DNA from: Multifurca ochricompacta
Lineage: Eukaryota; Basidiomycota; Agaricomycetes; Russulales; Russulaceae
Reading direction: 5' to 3'
DNA length: 64,000 nucleotides
NCBI GenBank assembly: GCA_022496185.1
Contig: WTXG01000173.1
Location: forward strand, 17,170 to 81,169
The notes beneath the pieces were generated by a model. That model worked only from the letters and a program-made list of their open reading frames with translations. It was not told the origin of the DNA and did no database searches. Positions within the stretch are counted from its first letter, which is position 1, and every line of letters starts with the position of its first letter. This document shows positions 46,430 to 57,518 of this stretch, piece by piece. A program made the position numbers and the translations under genes.

Positions 46430-47009
46430 TGTTACAACCTCAACCAAGCACTCCTCTTTTCTTTTCTCTCCCTCACTCAGACCCCATGCACCCACCTACG
46501 TTACATTTCTTGATCATGTCTCCTTCCTGGGATCCATCATATGCACTACTTCCATCCCCGTGACTGTGTTTGTCCCTGTTGACTTGTCTTTGCTTACAAA
46601 TACCTTTCTTATCTTCTTATCTGTACAACTGGACACTTACTTAATTCCCTATCAGAAGCCAGGCTTTATGCCCTCCACTTTCGGATATTTGGACCCACTT
46701 GACTCCGATGCTCTTATCATTAGATGCCTGTTTCCTTACATATATAAGTCTGCTGTAACTACACTGTAGACTTCAGACTCAACTTATTGAATACATCGGT
46801 GCCTGTCTTCTGGACTCCCCTTTGAACCCTTTGACTCGTCTGTCTCAGTACTTCTGGTACTTCCCTGCTTAACATTGTCTTAGGGAACAGCCCCTTTGAC
46901 TTTGACTTGTCCCACTTGAAACTCCAAGGGGCCTTATTGGCTTCTTATCTGAATATATGATGAATGCTGTCACACAAGTTGTGTGGAACGTCCCACACCA
47001 GATGTAACA
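46430..47009 (+). repeat. Gyp-2 3' LTR
   Basis: 580 bp, preceded by the polypurine tract AGAAGAGGGGGTGA (46416-46429). TATATAAG at 46741-46748 and RNA start AGACTCAACTT at 46775-46785. Confidence 0.9.
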
Positions 47010-47110
47010 CCAAGGGCATCAGGGAGTGGTCCAGAGAAGGGGAAAGTCAAGGATAGTGCAAAGAATAAGGCATGGTGTACAGGGTCAGGAAAAAGAGTAG
47101 GGTTGTAACA
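47010..47110 (-). repeat. Minus LTR fragment, right of Gyp-2
   Basis: This is the other half of the fragment at 37727-37817, ending GGGTTGTAACA, like the end of the 1,250-bp LTR at 8456. Confidence 0.7.
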
Positions 47111-47148
47111 ATTAAAGGCACAAGATGCCCACCAGGGCCCATAACCTG

Positions 47149-47521
47149 AAGGAACAAGCATGGTGCAGGCTTATATTCTAGATACTACTGTACTACTATA
47201 CTATCTATCTCACCTTGTCAATTCAGAGACTTAGCTGCTTGCAATAATGTGATAACAACTGCTTCATCTATAGCAGTTTTAGTGGCTTTATATACATTTT
47301 AGATGTACTATTATCAGCTACTAATTTAAAGTAAATCAAATGCATTATCTTGCTCATTAATGAATGTGATCAAATCACATGATTGATCTGAGATATTTAT
47401 ACTCAGTTATTTAATTAATGTGAAACACATTTTGATCTCATCAATTAATGTTATCTAAACACAATCACAATAATGTCAGACCACTATCCCAGTATCTCTG
47501 TACCAGTACTCTGGTTCAACA
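47149..47521 (-). mobile_element. Copia-type 5' LTR with primer-binding site (minus)
   Basis: On the minus strand it runs TGTTGAACCAG...GTTCCTTCA, 373 bp, then GGTTATGGGCCCTGG (47134-47148), the copia-type primer site. TATATAAAG on the minus strand near 47288. The internal region is cut off after about 40 bp by the older LTR fragment. Confidence 0.6.
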
Positions 47522-48377
47522 AAAACTGTCCTGATGATTGATTGATTTGATTTGATCATAAAATGCTTATATAATGGCCAATTGCTTTGATCTAAATTGG
47601 ACATGGTAGCCAGGAAGCAGGGCTTTTAGACATACAGCCACACCATAACCAGATTCCTAAATGCTGAGGTGCTATAGAGTGAATACTAGAAATGGTGCAA
47701 ACATCAGGACAGTTTTTTGACCCACTGTAGATGTACAAAACATTGCAATGGTATCTTGAGCTTGGGTTAAAGAGCTTGGGTTAAAAACAAAATAATTTGC
47801 AATGATCAAGTCTAAAGTCATCTAGTAGTTTGGAAAATTCAAAGATATCACTTCAAGGAAGGGGAGCAGGTGAGCCATGAGGTGTCTGGAGACATGGCAT
47901 GGCATGAGGGGGCAGACAGACAGACAGACAGCCCCCCCCCCCCACCACCTCCAACTCTGTGCGTCCTCACCCTCATCCCCCTCATCCAATCTATATGGTG
48001 ATATCTAATGTCGACTACAATCATTTATGAATATCATCATCAACTACCAGCGAGTTCAACTCAAGTCAGGAAAATAATAAAAAAACAGCAGCAACCTCAA
48101 CATCATTCTCTCAGTTTCACCTAGAGCGAGAGTTAGAGTAAATTGGAAAAGCCGGGTTGTATGATTTATTTATCCGGGTTTAACAACAACAACGTTCTTT
48201 TTTTTTGTCGACTTCTTTTCAAAAAAGTAATCACACAAACCGCTTGTTTTTATACTTTCTCATGAATCACCCGTGCCCAAAATGAGAGAGACAGCGCGAA
48301 TAATGAACGAACAAACGAAAAAAAAAAAAGAAAAACGACTCACCCTCCGAACGCCAAAAGAAGTCTGATCGGGGCAA
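47522..48377. other. Boundary region: repeat relics then simple repeats
   Basis: Up to about 47900 the sequence is decayed and AT-rich, like the nest. From 47920 there are (GACA)n, a C-run (47931-47944) and A/T runs, and then the unique sequence of the sedolisin 3' flank. I see no gene. Confidence 0.4.
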
Positions 48378-50550
48378 TCATAATCCCACTGCCGTCTTCA
48401 GTGCAGCAAAGTTTGGCGTTCCAAGTCCGGTAACCTGCATCAAAAAAAAGAAAAAAAATCACGATCACGCGATGAGAGAGATCCAATCAAAATCAGAAGG
48501 TAAGGAGAAGAAACTCACCGGATCCCATCCTGGAGTAGCCGGGAAGCCATTCGTGCCACAACCGGGGTTGCTCCCGCTCGTGATGTCCGTCAACGCCGCG
48601 GTGCCGGCTGCCGAGTACAGGAACGGATTGAGGAACCCGAGCGGGGGTTTGCCCGCCGCGATCAACAGATCGTTCAGCAGCGCGATGATAGCAGCGAAGA
48701 TCGGGCTAGAGCAACTCGTTCCCGCAACGAGGCCCTCCCTTCCCGAGTTGAATATCTCCACGTTCTCTCCCTGCGCAGAAATGTCCGGGAATGCGCGTCC
48801 CGATGCGTTGAAAAGACCACTGTTGGTGCTCCCCAGACGTGTAAGGTATGCAGATACTGCCGCCGACTGATAGGACGGTGTGGCAAAAAAGTTCGAGAAG
48901 CCGCCGGACGAGAAACTTGCCGAGACTTCGGGCCCGATGCCTGTCGTCCCACCGACGGAGGTCATGCTAGAGCCGAGAGGAAAAGGAAAGCCAGCTGAGT
49001 AAGCTGTGCAGTGTAGAACAGGTCTGTGCATCGCTTACAATGGACAGCCAGAGGGGAAGGTGGGCACGAATGTCGTGCAGCTGCCAGATTGCGATCCTGA
49101 GACACCGCCATCGCCAGACGAGAACAAAATCGATGTTCCGCGGGCGCCAAGTTGTGCGTAAGCGTTGCACAAGTTGCTATGGGAGATAAAGAGAAATTAT
49201 CAGCATGCACCAAGTTTGAGAGAATCAGACGTACACTGCGAGCGATTGGGAGATCCCGTTTTCATTCGCTCCGTAGCTCGTTGTGAGTACGTGCGGTGGG
49301 TTAGACTCGCCCAAAAGGAAGTTGATGATGTCGAGGAAGCCAAAGACACCATCCGTGTTCGCGTTACCAACAGAAATGAACGTAGTAGGCACACCCGATG
49401 CGACGCCAATGGTGTATTGGATGTCGAGATCCTGTGCCCTCCCTCAGAAAAATAAAAGATGACAATGTGGAGCGCCATACAGCTTCAAGACCAGCCCTGC
49501 CGAGCACCTGCGAGTTGGTGCCGCCATCGAGGGTTTGCAGAGCGAAGGTGGTCGTCGACGGCAAATCGGGCCGGAGTGCCGTGAGGAATGACTATACAGT
49601 GTCATTTCTTCAGTCTCGACGACGACGAACTCGCATCAAGAGGCAGACATACTTTAAGATCTGCTTGGTTAGCGAATTGGCCGATGAAACCGGAAACACC
49701 GAGCCCGTTCGAGGCTTGCGTCGCCTTCGTAGCCGGAATGCCGTAAAGTGCTTGCAGACACGCGGGTGTGACCACCGACGCACACGATGCAGGCACGGCA
49801 TCTATGGTGAGATTCCCCCCAGGCTTTGTCACTTCAGATTCCGCGCCACGTGGAATGGGGATCGAAAAAAGTGGCAGGCGGTTAAGATGCTGTGGGAAAC
49901 TACAACGACCAGCGTCAATCTTGTCAGTAACTTTTGATGATAGTTTGGGTGACAGGACTCACGTGACTGTAGGATGCACGAAGTCGAGGTGTCCCTGGAG
50001 CGAAGCAGGAATCGAGTACGCCAGCGAGCGTACGGTAGTCGTTCCGGAGGCGGTGTGCTCGAATGTCGTAAAGTGTCCATCGAAGAGCGCGTCTGCCTGC
50101 GCTACGGTGACATCGATATTCAACCAATCACCCGCAGGTGACCCCTTGGTCGCAGTAATCCCATGCGCAGAAAGGAACGATGTCACAGCGTCAACGGTCT
50201 CTTGAGCTGGCGCAACGAAGGCCTCGGTCTACCGGTGAACGCATCAAGCTATGCATCTTCGGAGAAAGAAACTAAACAGGATCATTTACTTCTTCCTTGG
50301 TGAGGAACTGACGGTACTGTGGGCTGTCAGGGCTGCTGACAGTCATCAGCGCCTCCTCGAGGCCCTTGGGGTTGTTCTGTACCAATGCGAGCCGTAAGTT
50401 CAAAATTTGACTCGTCGGCGCGGGGCCCTTCGAAACGAATCCGCTCGGCACAGAGTTGATCTGCTCGCGTTGAACCATATTATTCCGCGCGTGCGGACTC
50501 GCAAGCGCGACAGGAAGCGCGAAAAGCGCAAGTGAAGACAAGTAGAGCAT
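48378..50550 (-). CDS. Sedolisin family (S53) protease, tripeptidyl-peptidase type, 8 exons
   Basis: Model complement(join(48378..48434, 48519..48966, 49039..49176, 49235..49431, 49481..49591, 49653..49899, 49963..50228, 50290..50550)), 574 aa. All seven introns (49-84 nt) are GT-AG and every phase fits. Signal peptide [17 protein letters not shown], then a pro-kumamolisin-like region ([26 protein letters not shown], residues ~30-190) that inhibits and folds the enzyme. The catalytic domain shows the Glu/Asp pair in GLEADLDIQYT, the oxyanion Asp in [10 protein letters not shown], the Ser in GTSCSSP, and the Ca-binding [11 protein letters not shown] end. It would be secreted and trim tripeptides from protein N-termini at acid pH. 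The start was chosen because it begins the signal peptide; an upstream in-frame ATG at 50616 is possible but less likely. Confidence 0.95.
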
Positions 50551-50620
50551 TATTGTGAGATGTGGATAAAAGGAAAGAGCGCAATTACTCTTTATTTCAT
50601 CTGAAGGTAAGGACAAAGCA

Positions 50621-50627
50621 TTTTATA
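50621..50627 (-). promoter_or_regulatory. TATA box of the sedolisin gene
   Basis: The minus strand reads TATAAAA about 70 bp upstream of the start codon. Confidence 0.55.
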
Positions 50628-50639
50628 CGTCTCATGGAA

Positions 50640-51640
50640 CAGTGGATTGCGATTTAACCTAATGACAGTCACGCGCATTTCCGGACCTGTCCCCACATTC
50701 GCAAGACACAGGGGCGAGCTGGCATTGGACAGAACTTAGGTGACCGCGTGCAGCTGGTCAACCGTGACTTTGACAAGGAGCGATAATAGACCTTTTGGTG
50801 CCTTGTTCATGAGTATGAACATAGGGCATAATGCAGTGGAGAAGATAAAGCAACCGATAGAGCATGCGGGGGGGCGCCTGTGCCGTGTGCGCGTTTGATT
50901 CAGGATCAGAGTTCACAGGTGGGTGATCGCAAGCTAGTAATAGAATCGGTGGGAAGAATGCCTGAGCGACCTCGCATGGGTCGGGGCAGCGCGGGAGTCG
51001 GGAGGACGTAATCTTCGGTCGCGTGTGAAGTAAAGCACGAGGGTGCGAAGATGAATTGAATGGCCAAGGTAGAACTGTCAGTCAGATGGTACCATTCGTC
51101 CCGTGGCTTTGCTGCAGGGTTTCCAAAAGAGACAGCATTGAGGGCCGCCTTGGGTTCGGCGGGGGAGCGGGAATGCTTCGAGTTGAACACGAACACGGTA
51201 GCTCATGGTTCATGTGATGATCCCTAAGATAAGTCGTCGATAAAACCACAGAGGTGGACCTCGAAGGATACATTAGTATTTGTATTTTATACTGGATACG
51301 TAGGGGATTGTCACTTCATTTCCAAGGAAAGACAAAATGGACAAGAGGAGCAGATTGAAGACATGGAAGGTCGCCATACGCGCCACCGGCTAGAGAGAGA
51401 GAGAGGAGGAGAAATGGAGGGAGGTTAGCATACAAGCGAAGTCTTACTTGAGAGAGAGGGTCAGGAAAAGAAAAGAAAGAGGAAAGTGAAAGAAAGAAAG
51501 GGAGATGAAGTTTCGAAGGGAGCAGGGGGAGATAACACGAACACGAGAGGCATGCCAATAGCAAGGGCGTAGGCAACCGGAAACGTAAGGTAAACCCAAA
51601 ATAGAAAGAGACAATACAAACGGGACCCAGATCTTGGGCC
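50640..51640. other. Intergenic, purine-rich tract, no gene recognised
   Basis: Between the sedolisin promoter and the next element. A GA-rich stretch at about 51390-51500 creates pyrimidine-rich open frames on the minus strand that I do not accept as genes. Confidence 0.4.
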
Positions 51641-51649
51641 TCACATTAC

Positions 51650-51803
51650 TTTTTCCCTCTGGGTTTTTGTCTTGGTAGTGTAAACTCTACCGCCACCTCT
51701 TCTCTTTGATCACATTGTAATAGTTACTATGTACACGGTAGTAGCCGTGCGATTTAGGACCCGTCCTTGCAAGCGCGTAATAAAGTCGAATTCAAAAAAA
51801 AAA
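51650..51803 (+). mobile_element. 3' end of a poly(A)-tailed retroposon
   Basis: The 3' 60 bp before the A-run (51793-51803) resemble those of the retroposon at 9256-10030, with a gccgtgcgatttagg / ccttgcaagcgcgtaa order and a final aattc before the A-run. I could not find a TSD, so the 5' limit is a guess. Confidence 0.45.
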
Positions 51804-51975
51804 CAGCAACCCATAACAATCGGCGGAGAGGTATTTTATCTAAGCCAAGGGACAGAAGCAAGGGGAACCTGCTGGAGTGAATGGATAAGGGGCGAGAACG
51901 AGAAACTGGGACCCTGGAAAATCCAATCAAAATGCAAATTCAAAAAGTGGGAGTGGGAATGGGATGAGATAGCAA

Positions 51976-53204
51976 ATGACCAGTGCAAGGGGGGCACACA
52001 ACATCGTTTCCACGCCCTTAGTTATCGAACAAAGCGCAAGGTCAATCGGGACCATCGGCATCGTCATCCAGCACGTTTCCACCCTCTTCGATTTCATCGT
52101 GTCGCACGGGCTCCTCTATGATCTGGGCCCCTGGTCGACGGTTCTCATCGGTTCCATCTCCCACCATTCAGCGACAACTCCCACGTCTCCATCTATGGTT
52201 TCACTGCAGTCTGGTATCACCAATATCGACTACGGCGTGGGCACCCCTGTAACTCCGGTGGCTCGTGATAATCAGGAAAGCATTCTAGGCGCGCTACCTC
52301 CATCGCTTGTACAGGAAGACGAGGAAGAGCAGTTTGTGACACCACCAGGGAGCCCTGGCGACAACCTAATGGCATTACCCCTTACAACCATAAGTAGCAG
52401 GCGCCCCTCCCCTGTCGCTCGTCAATCAACCTGGTGAGTGTACTCCACCACGTCCACCGCCACCTGCGCTACATGGCACGCTCTACGACGACGCATCAGA
52501 GCCATCCTCTCTCGGGAGCACGTACGAGATGTCGCTGTCTACACCATCCGCTTCACAACACGAGTTTGCAAACTTCGACTCCCCCCAACGCGACAGGGCG
52601 ACGGGAATGGGATTGTCATGGACAACAACAACCGCGAGGCGCGCCATTTCTCCTCTGCTCTTCTACCGTACGGCATTGCTGACCCTCGTTCGTCCGCCAC
52701 CACAGAACGTGCTTCTGGCGCAGGGTCGGTCGCTGGCATGAGCCCCGCGCGCCTGCTCCGGCCGTCCTCACAACCGCCGTCAATGACGAGGACGGCGACA
52801 GCGGCGGCGATGATGATGATGACCGCGACGACACCGACACCGACGACGGTGATGGCGTCAGTAGCAGGTGGTGCGCAATACAGCGTGAACGGAGCGCCAT
52901 TTGGTCACATCGAGGTGGTACGTCGACGGGTCACTCGCGATGGGCGGGTAAAGCTCAAGCTGGTTTTACTCGGCGCGACCGTGGACCAGTGTGTGATATG
53001 TATGATGCAGTTCCGCGACCGCAAGAGCGCGGGGTTAGGAACTAGGTGCCAGCATGCGTGAGTCCTAATAACCTTCAACCTTTTTATTTATTCGGCTGCG
53101 GTTTACTGACGAGGGAAAGGTGCAGGTTTCATGAACGGTGCGCGGGCAGCTGGCTCGCCCGCGGAAATCGCACGTGTCCGATGTGCAGGACGCCGTTCGA
53201 TTAA
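51976..53204 (+). CDS. RING-H2 finger protein (5' exon structure unresolved)
   Basis: The 3' end is solid: one exon in frame to 53057, a 68-nt GT-AG intron (53058-53125) and a last exon to TAA 53204. Together they give DQCVICMMQF, then RCQHAFHERCAGSWLARG and RTCPMCRTPFD. This is a C3H2C3 RING with all eight ligands and implies an E3 ubiquitin ligase role. Just before it, GHIEVVRRRVTRDGRVKLKLVLLG is probably a conserved N-terminal flank. The frame from 51976 is acidic and PEST-like (VQEDEEEQFVTPPGSPGD) and ends at TGA 52435 next to a good donor (GTGAGT, 52434). I could not place the matching acceptor without a stop. The shortest safe protein starts at ATG 52618 (172 aa). Confidence 0.6.
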
Positions 53205-53964
53205 ATCAAGCTTCCAAAGTAATTAAAAAAAATACTTATCTCTTTCTTTCTTCAGTTTGTCATCGCAAATGGAGAAACGTTGAGGGGGGAGGGGGAGGGA
53301 ACGTGGTAGGGGAATGGGCCCGGCCCCTAAGTGTTTATATGCAGCGTACGTGCATAGCATTCTGCTATCCTCCGTTCGTTAAGACGATCTGGGAAGTACT
53401 GATTTACTCCATGATTGTCTCCCCGAACCCCGAACAGAAGCTTCTGACCCCTGCCTTTCTATTCATTCATGACAGTCCATTCCAATGGCTCGAACAGCAC
53501 CAGTTCTGAATTATGCGCTGAATGGGCTACTACTGAGCATGCTGAACAAATGCCGGGATGGTTTATTGAGATGAACGTCATCCTTTTGATGAACGCATTA
53601 ATCAAGATCGGGATTCAAACCCACTCGGTCTTTTCGCCGCGCGCCAGTAGAAATACCATTCATTAGGAATCCCCAGCTCAACAACTTACACCTGCAAGTT
53701 TGGCGGCGGAACAAGAAATCAGGCTCTCCAATACCTGCAACCAATAATCTGATTTTTTTTCCTAACCAATCAATCACTCTCTGGGGGATTGAGTTGAAGT
53801 GAATTGGATTGGATTGGATTGGCTAGCAATGTTTCGGTACATTATTGAATAAACGAGTACGATACTGCAAGAATGTGCCACAAAGGATATAAATATCATA
53901 CAAATATGTTAGTAACAGTCCAAGCACCCTCTGGCCTACGTGAAAAAACGATCATTGAAAAGAA
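53205..53964. other. Intergenic, (ATTGG)n microsatellite
   Basis: A GATTGGATTGG run lies at about 53797-53822. No gene found. The convergent RING and DUF6535 genes end here. Confidence 0.4.
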
Positions 53965-56159
53965 TCAATCATCAAATCCATCTCGTCGTAACATGTCGAT
54001 GTGCCGAGCGTCCAAAGTCTTCACAAACGACTGTGTAGACGAGACGATCTCCGAATAATACGTCGCTCTTCGTGACTTGGACGATTGTAGACCTAGTATT
54101 CAAAAGAGAGAGAATATTAGAAGAAGGAAAAAGGGAAAGGGAAAGGGAAAGGGAAAGTAAGCGGAACGTTCAAGACGGGTGATGAACCAAGCCAAGTCAT
54201 GCTTTACCTGTTGACTTCGACTTCATCACGACCTTATCCCGCTCTTTCGACGCCTCCGACAACACATCGACGAAACTCTTCTGAGCCGAATCCGAGAACT
54301 GATCGCCATGCAGGCCCTCGCAGAGATCAGTAATCGTCTTCCTGACCACGTCCAGATCCTCGTGAGATGGCTCGGTCAAGTACGGGACGAGCGGAAGCAC
54401 GTTCGATATGAACTCCGTCAGTGCGATCAGCCGCGCGTCGGATGGGTACCGATGATGATGATCGTCATCACCATCAGCAGCAGATTTCGTGGATTGGTCG
54501 TGGTTGTGATGATGATGATAGCGCGTGGAGAGGGGATCCGGTTCTCCCAAAAGCTCAGCGAGCGCTTCGATGATCTCCCTCTCTCGACCGTGGTCATGAT
54601 CGTAATCCTGTTCTGGAGGACGACCAGTCTCGGACTCGGACTCGGATCTCAACAACTGCTCTAGCAACGCACGTTCCGAGATGGCGATGGTGCTCAAAGC
54701 CGCGAACGCGACCGCGGGGTCATGATCATGAGCGAGCCGTCTCAGAATCCTGCTCGCAGGATGATAATCGGCCAGCTCCAAGTCCAATCGTTCGGACAGG
54801 AACGCCCTTGAGATTCCCAGGTCGCTCGCGCACACGTGATAGCTCGCCGTCTGCGTACCGCCTTGTCCATTCGCCCGTCGGCATCGACGCAGGAGGCGAA
54901 GAGCTGTACGATCCTCCGGCTGAGCTGCGCGTTCTCGTCTTCTTCCTCATTCAGGAGCATTCCGATATCAGCCACGTGGGACCCGCTGCCGTCTCCGGTC
55001 TGCAAATAACCAGGGATCGCGTCGAGGAAGGCTTCCACCTCGCTATCTTCGCGACACGACGCGAGAACGGACCGAAGAGCCTTATGGTCGATCTTGACGC
55101 AGAGTTCCGCCTGTTGGGCCAAATGATTGTCGATGCCTTCACGTAAGCGTCTCCAGAATTCCTCGATCTTAACCCGAGAGTGGTTTGACCATGCGAACAA
55201 AAACAGGCAAACAACGACGAAAATGTGACCAAGGTACCACAAGAGAGAAGACAGTGGAGTCTGGAAAGGGCACTGTCGGAATATGACGGGGAGAGCGGTG
55301 AGCGCCACGTATGTGACCGCAAAGATGGAGACGATCACTAGGACGACGCGCGCGACTTCGTGATTAATGTTGAAAAGGAACTCGACGAGGCCAGCGAAGA
55401 AGAGGAAGATGGCGGCGTGCATCAGGAGGGAGATATTCTCGACAAGCCAGCGGGCATGGAAGATATCTACGCCTTCAAGGAGGAACGTACGAATTCTGAC
55501 GCGACGCTGTGGCGCGGTCTGTTGCTGGGCGAGACGAAGGTACCGGCGAGCCCATTGTTGCACAAGCGTGGCGGCGAGAGCGCAGGAAAGGCTGATGCAA
55601 AGACTGAGGAACCATAGAATGTTCACGTGAATGGCGAACGATTTCGGTTTAAATGCTTCGATAGCCACCAGGGAGGGAGATGGTGTTCCGTTGGAGATGG
55701 CAGCGAGTTCTTGTGTGACTTGTTGGAGAAGCCTTGCAGTTGGCTCGCTGAAATCAGGCCTGAGGAACTTGTAACTTTCGATGAGAAATGCAGCAACCGT
55801 GGCAGAGAATACACCCGTCTAAGAACGGGGGGGGGGGGGTTAAAGCTGAGTGCCAAAAGGGACAAGACCAATTATGAGACGCACATATATGAGGATCCCG
55901 TCCATATCGGCCTTCCAACCTTCGACCATGGCCGTATCATGCTTATCGGCGTGTGAGATACAAAGAGCCCACATCTTGGAAGCTGGATCATTATTGCTTC
56001 GACTATCTGGTGACAGAAATGACAGTCATTAGTCGAGGGATAATACACGGATGATGTTAGAAAGAAAGAACATGGCAGTCCCTGGAGTGCCACTCGCTCA
56101 CCTTTTGTGACGCTTCCTTTCTCTTCGTCTTTATTGACGGCCTTAGCGGCGGAATCCAT
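53965..56159 (-). CDS. DUF6535-domain membrane protein, 4 exons with one frameshift
   Basis: Model complement(join(53965..54092, 54208..55818, 55885..56006, 56102..56159)). Introns are 115, 66 and 95 nt and all GT-AG. The N-terminus has the family text SKMWALCISHADKHDTAMVEGWKADMDGIL, then GVFSATVAAFLIESYKFL. Membrane segments follow from LWFLSLCISLSCALAATLVQQW and, later, ISLLMHAAIFLFFAGLVEFLF and VLVIVSIFAVTYVALTALP. RRRRAITCARA and DPAVAFAALSTIAIS are the conserved C-terminal half, and the last exon ends FVKTLDARHIDMLRRDGFDD. Near 54823 the frame must slip by one base (GCGCGAGCG context). No intron there fits, so this is either a real frameshift or a sequencing error. The family is abundant in Agaricomycetes and of unknown function. 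Confidence 0.85.
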
Positions 56160-56313
56160 TATGAAGAAAGGTTGATGGAATGGAAGATGACGGGAGGGAG
56201 AGGTCAGAGCGACTCATTCTCATTTGTACCCCGAGAGCAATGAGATGAGGGAGGCGACAGCGACAAACCCCGGGTTACCGGATGTGATGGTGTCAACGGG
56301 GGTATTCATCACA

Positions 56314-56930
56314 TTAGCAGACAGCAGACGTTGGCCACCGCAGCAGTTCGACTCTAATCCTGAATAGGTTTAGTTTTGGCACGTCACGTCATGTCATGTC
56401 AAAAAAGACACGTGACACATCAAAAGGAGTCATTTACTCTCACACATACCACTGGTAGTAGGAGTAGGAGACACAGGGTCCTTCCGTGAAACTGAACTTG
56501 AAGGGCACCTTGAGCTGAACGACCTCCCCACCCAACCGACAGGCCATCTCCAACAGAGCGACGAGAACCTTCAACCCCCCCACCCCCCCGCTACCCCATT
56601 CTGGAAACGCATCCGCTCCAATACCGCTTCGACGTAACTCTGCTCGAACCAACCCTCGACTGGTCTGTAAAGAGAAAAAAAAACGTAATCCACTCGCGCG
56701 CACGCGCAGAGATCTTCAACGTGTTGAATGTTTTTCTTCCAAACCACACAAGACCTTTTGAAGTGCGATGACGAGATCAGGCTACATAAAAAATAAAAAA
56801 CAAACTTCACCATCCCTTCTTGCCGAGACAGGGATAAGTTGTCCTTCCGCTTCTGCGCCGATCGGTAACAGGCATGCTCCCCCCGTTTCTTGTAGCAAAA
56901 AACAAAACGTAGAGCATCCCGGAAATTCAT
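56314..56930 (-). CDS. Unrecognised spliced gene, 3' exons fairly clear
   Basis: Three 3' exons join well: 56755-56781 (PDLVIALQK), 56450-56664 (TSRGLVRAELRRSGIGADAFPEW... LKVLVALLEMACRLGGEVVQLKV, KFSFTEGPCVSYSYYQW) and 56314-56359 (IRVELLRWPTSAVC, stop TAA). Two 90-nt GT-AG introns connect them. Upstream, an ATG at 56930 gives MNFRDALRFVFCYKKRGEHAC, but the intron to the next exon would be only 29 nt with the best donor, so the 5' part is uncertain. I do not recognise the family. It lies 155 bp upstream of the DUF6535 start on the same strand. Confidence 0.4.
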
Positions 56931-56931
56931 T

Positions 56932-57518
56932 ATATTAATTATTGATGGTAACTTATAATCTTTTGGGTCAGGGGCAGGGACGGTTAGAAGCGATGTTGTG
57001 CTGTGCCATTACCCCTCCCCTGGATAAGGGCAAGAGTGAGGGCAGGGGTAGGTATAGAGAGAACAACTCGTCAATTTGAAAACAAATTACTTGCCCGCGA
57101 TTAGATATCTTTGTGATGTATACTACAGTGGCCAGTGGCCCGTTAACCTACCCATGGGAGTAGCTAGCTGGCTGGGGAAGTTTCAGATCGTCGCGGGGGC
57201 CAGCAGCAATTTCCGTTTGGAAAAATGAGATCATTTGAAAGAAATATAATGTTATTTACCTTTTTGATCACCCTTAAGAGCACATATACCATCAAGAAAA
57301 AGAGATGGTATGAGAGGAAGGAAACAGACGTAAATATTTGAGGCAGGAGGGTATCACGAATGAATTGATACACACAAAAGTGAGCAAGTAACACATCGTG
57401 GGCACAAAAAAAAAAGGAAAAAAAAGGAAACGTCCTAACCTGCATGGCAGAGAAACAGATAAACAGCCAAAGCGAGACAAAAAAAACATACCACGTACCT
57501 AACCCAAAAAGAACACCT
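56932..57518. other. Intergenic, probable 3' flank of the TMEM184 gene
   Basis: T-rich on the minus strand with several open but featureless frames. No feature recognised. Confidence 0.4.

Larger units (their letters stand above)
37818..47009 (+). mobile_element. Gyp-2: full-length Ty3 chromovirus with three nested LTRs
   Basis: LTRs 37818-38999 (interrupted) and 46430-47009, with perfect TSD ccaag (37813-37817, 47010-47014). Subtracting the nested LTRs at 37914-38510, 40874-41476 and 45376-45883 leaves 7,469 bp, against 7,481 bp for Gyp-1. Same gene order and third ORF. It is more decayed than Gyp-1: several frameshifts, CpG loss and an integrase active-site change. Confidence 0.93.

Noticed and set aside
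49398..49937. A plus-strand gene of 179 codons opposite the sedolisin
   Set aside because: It is the reverse complement of sedolisin exons and introns, with no domain of its own.
51316..51644. Minus-strand membrane protein ORFs
   Set aside because: They come from a GA-rich tract read as pyrimidine codons (Leu/Ser/Pro/Phe); low complexity only.
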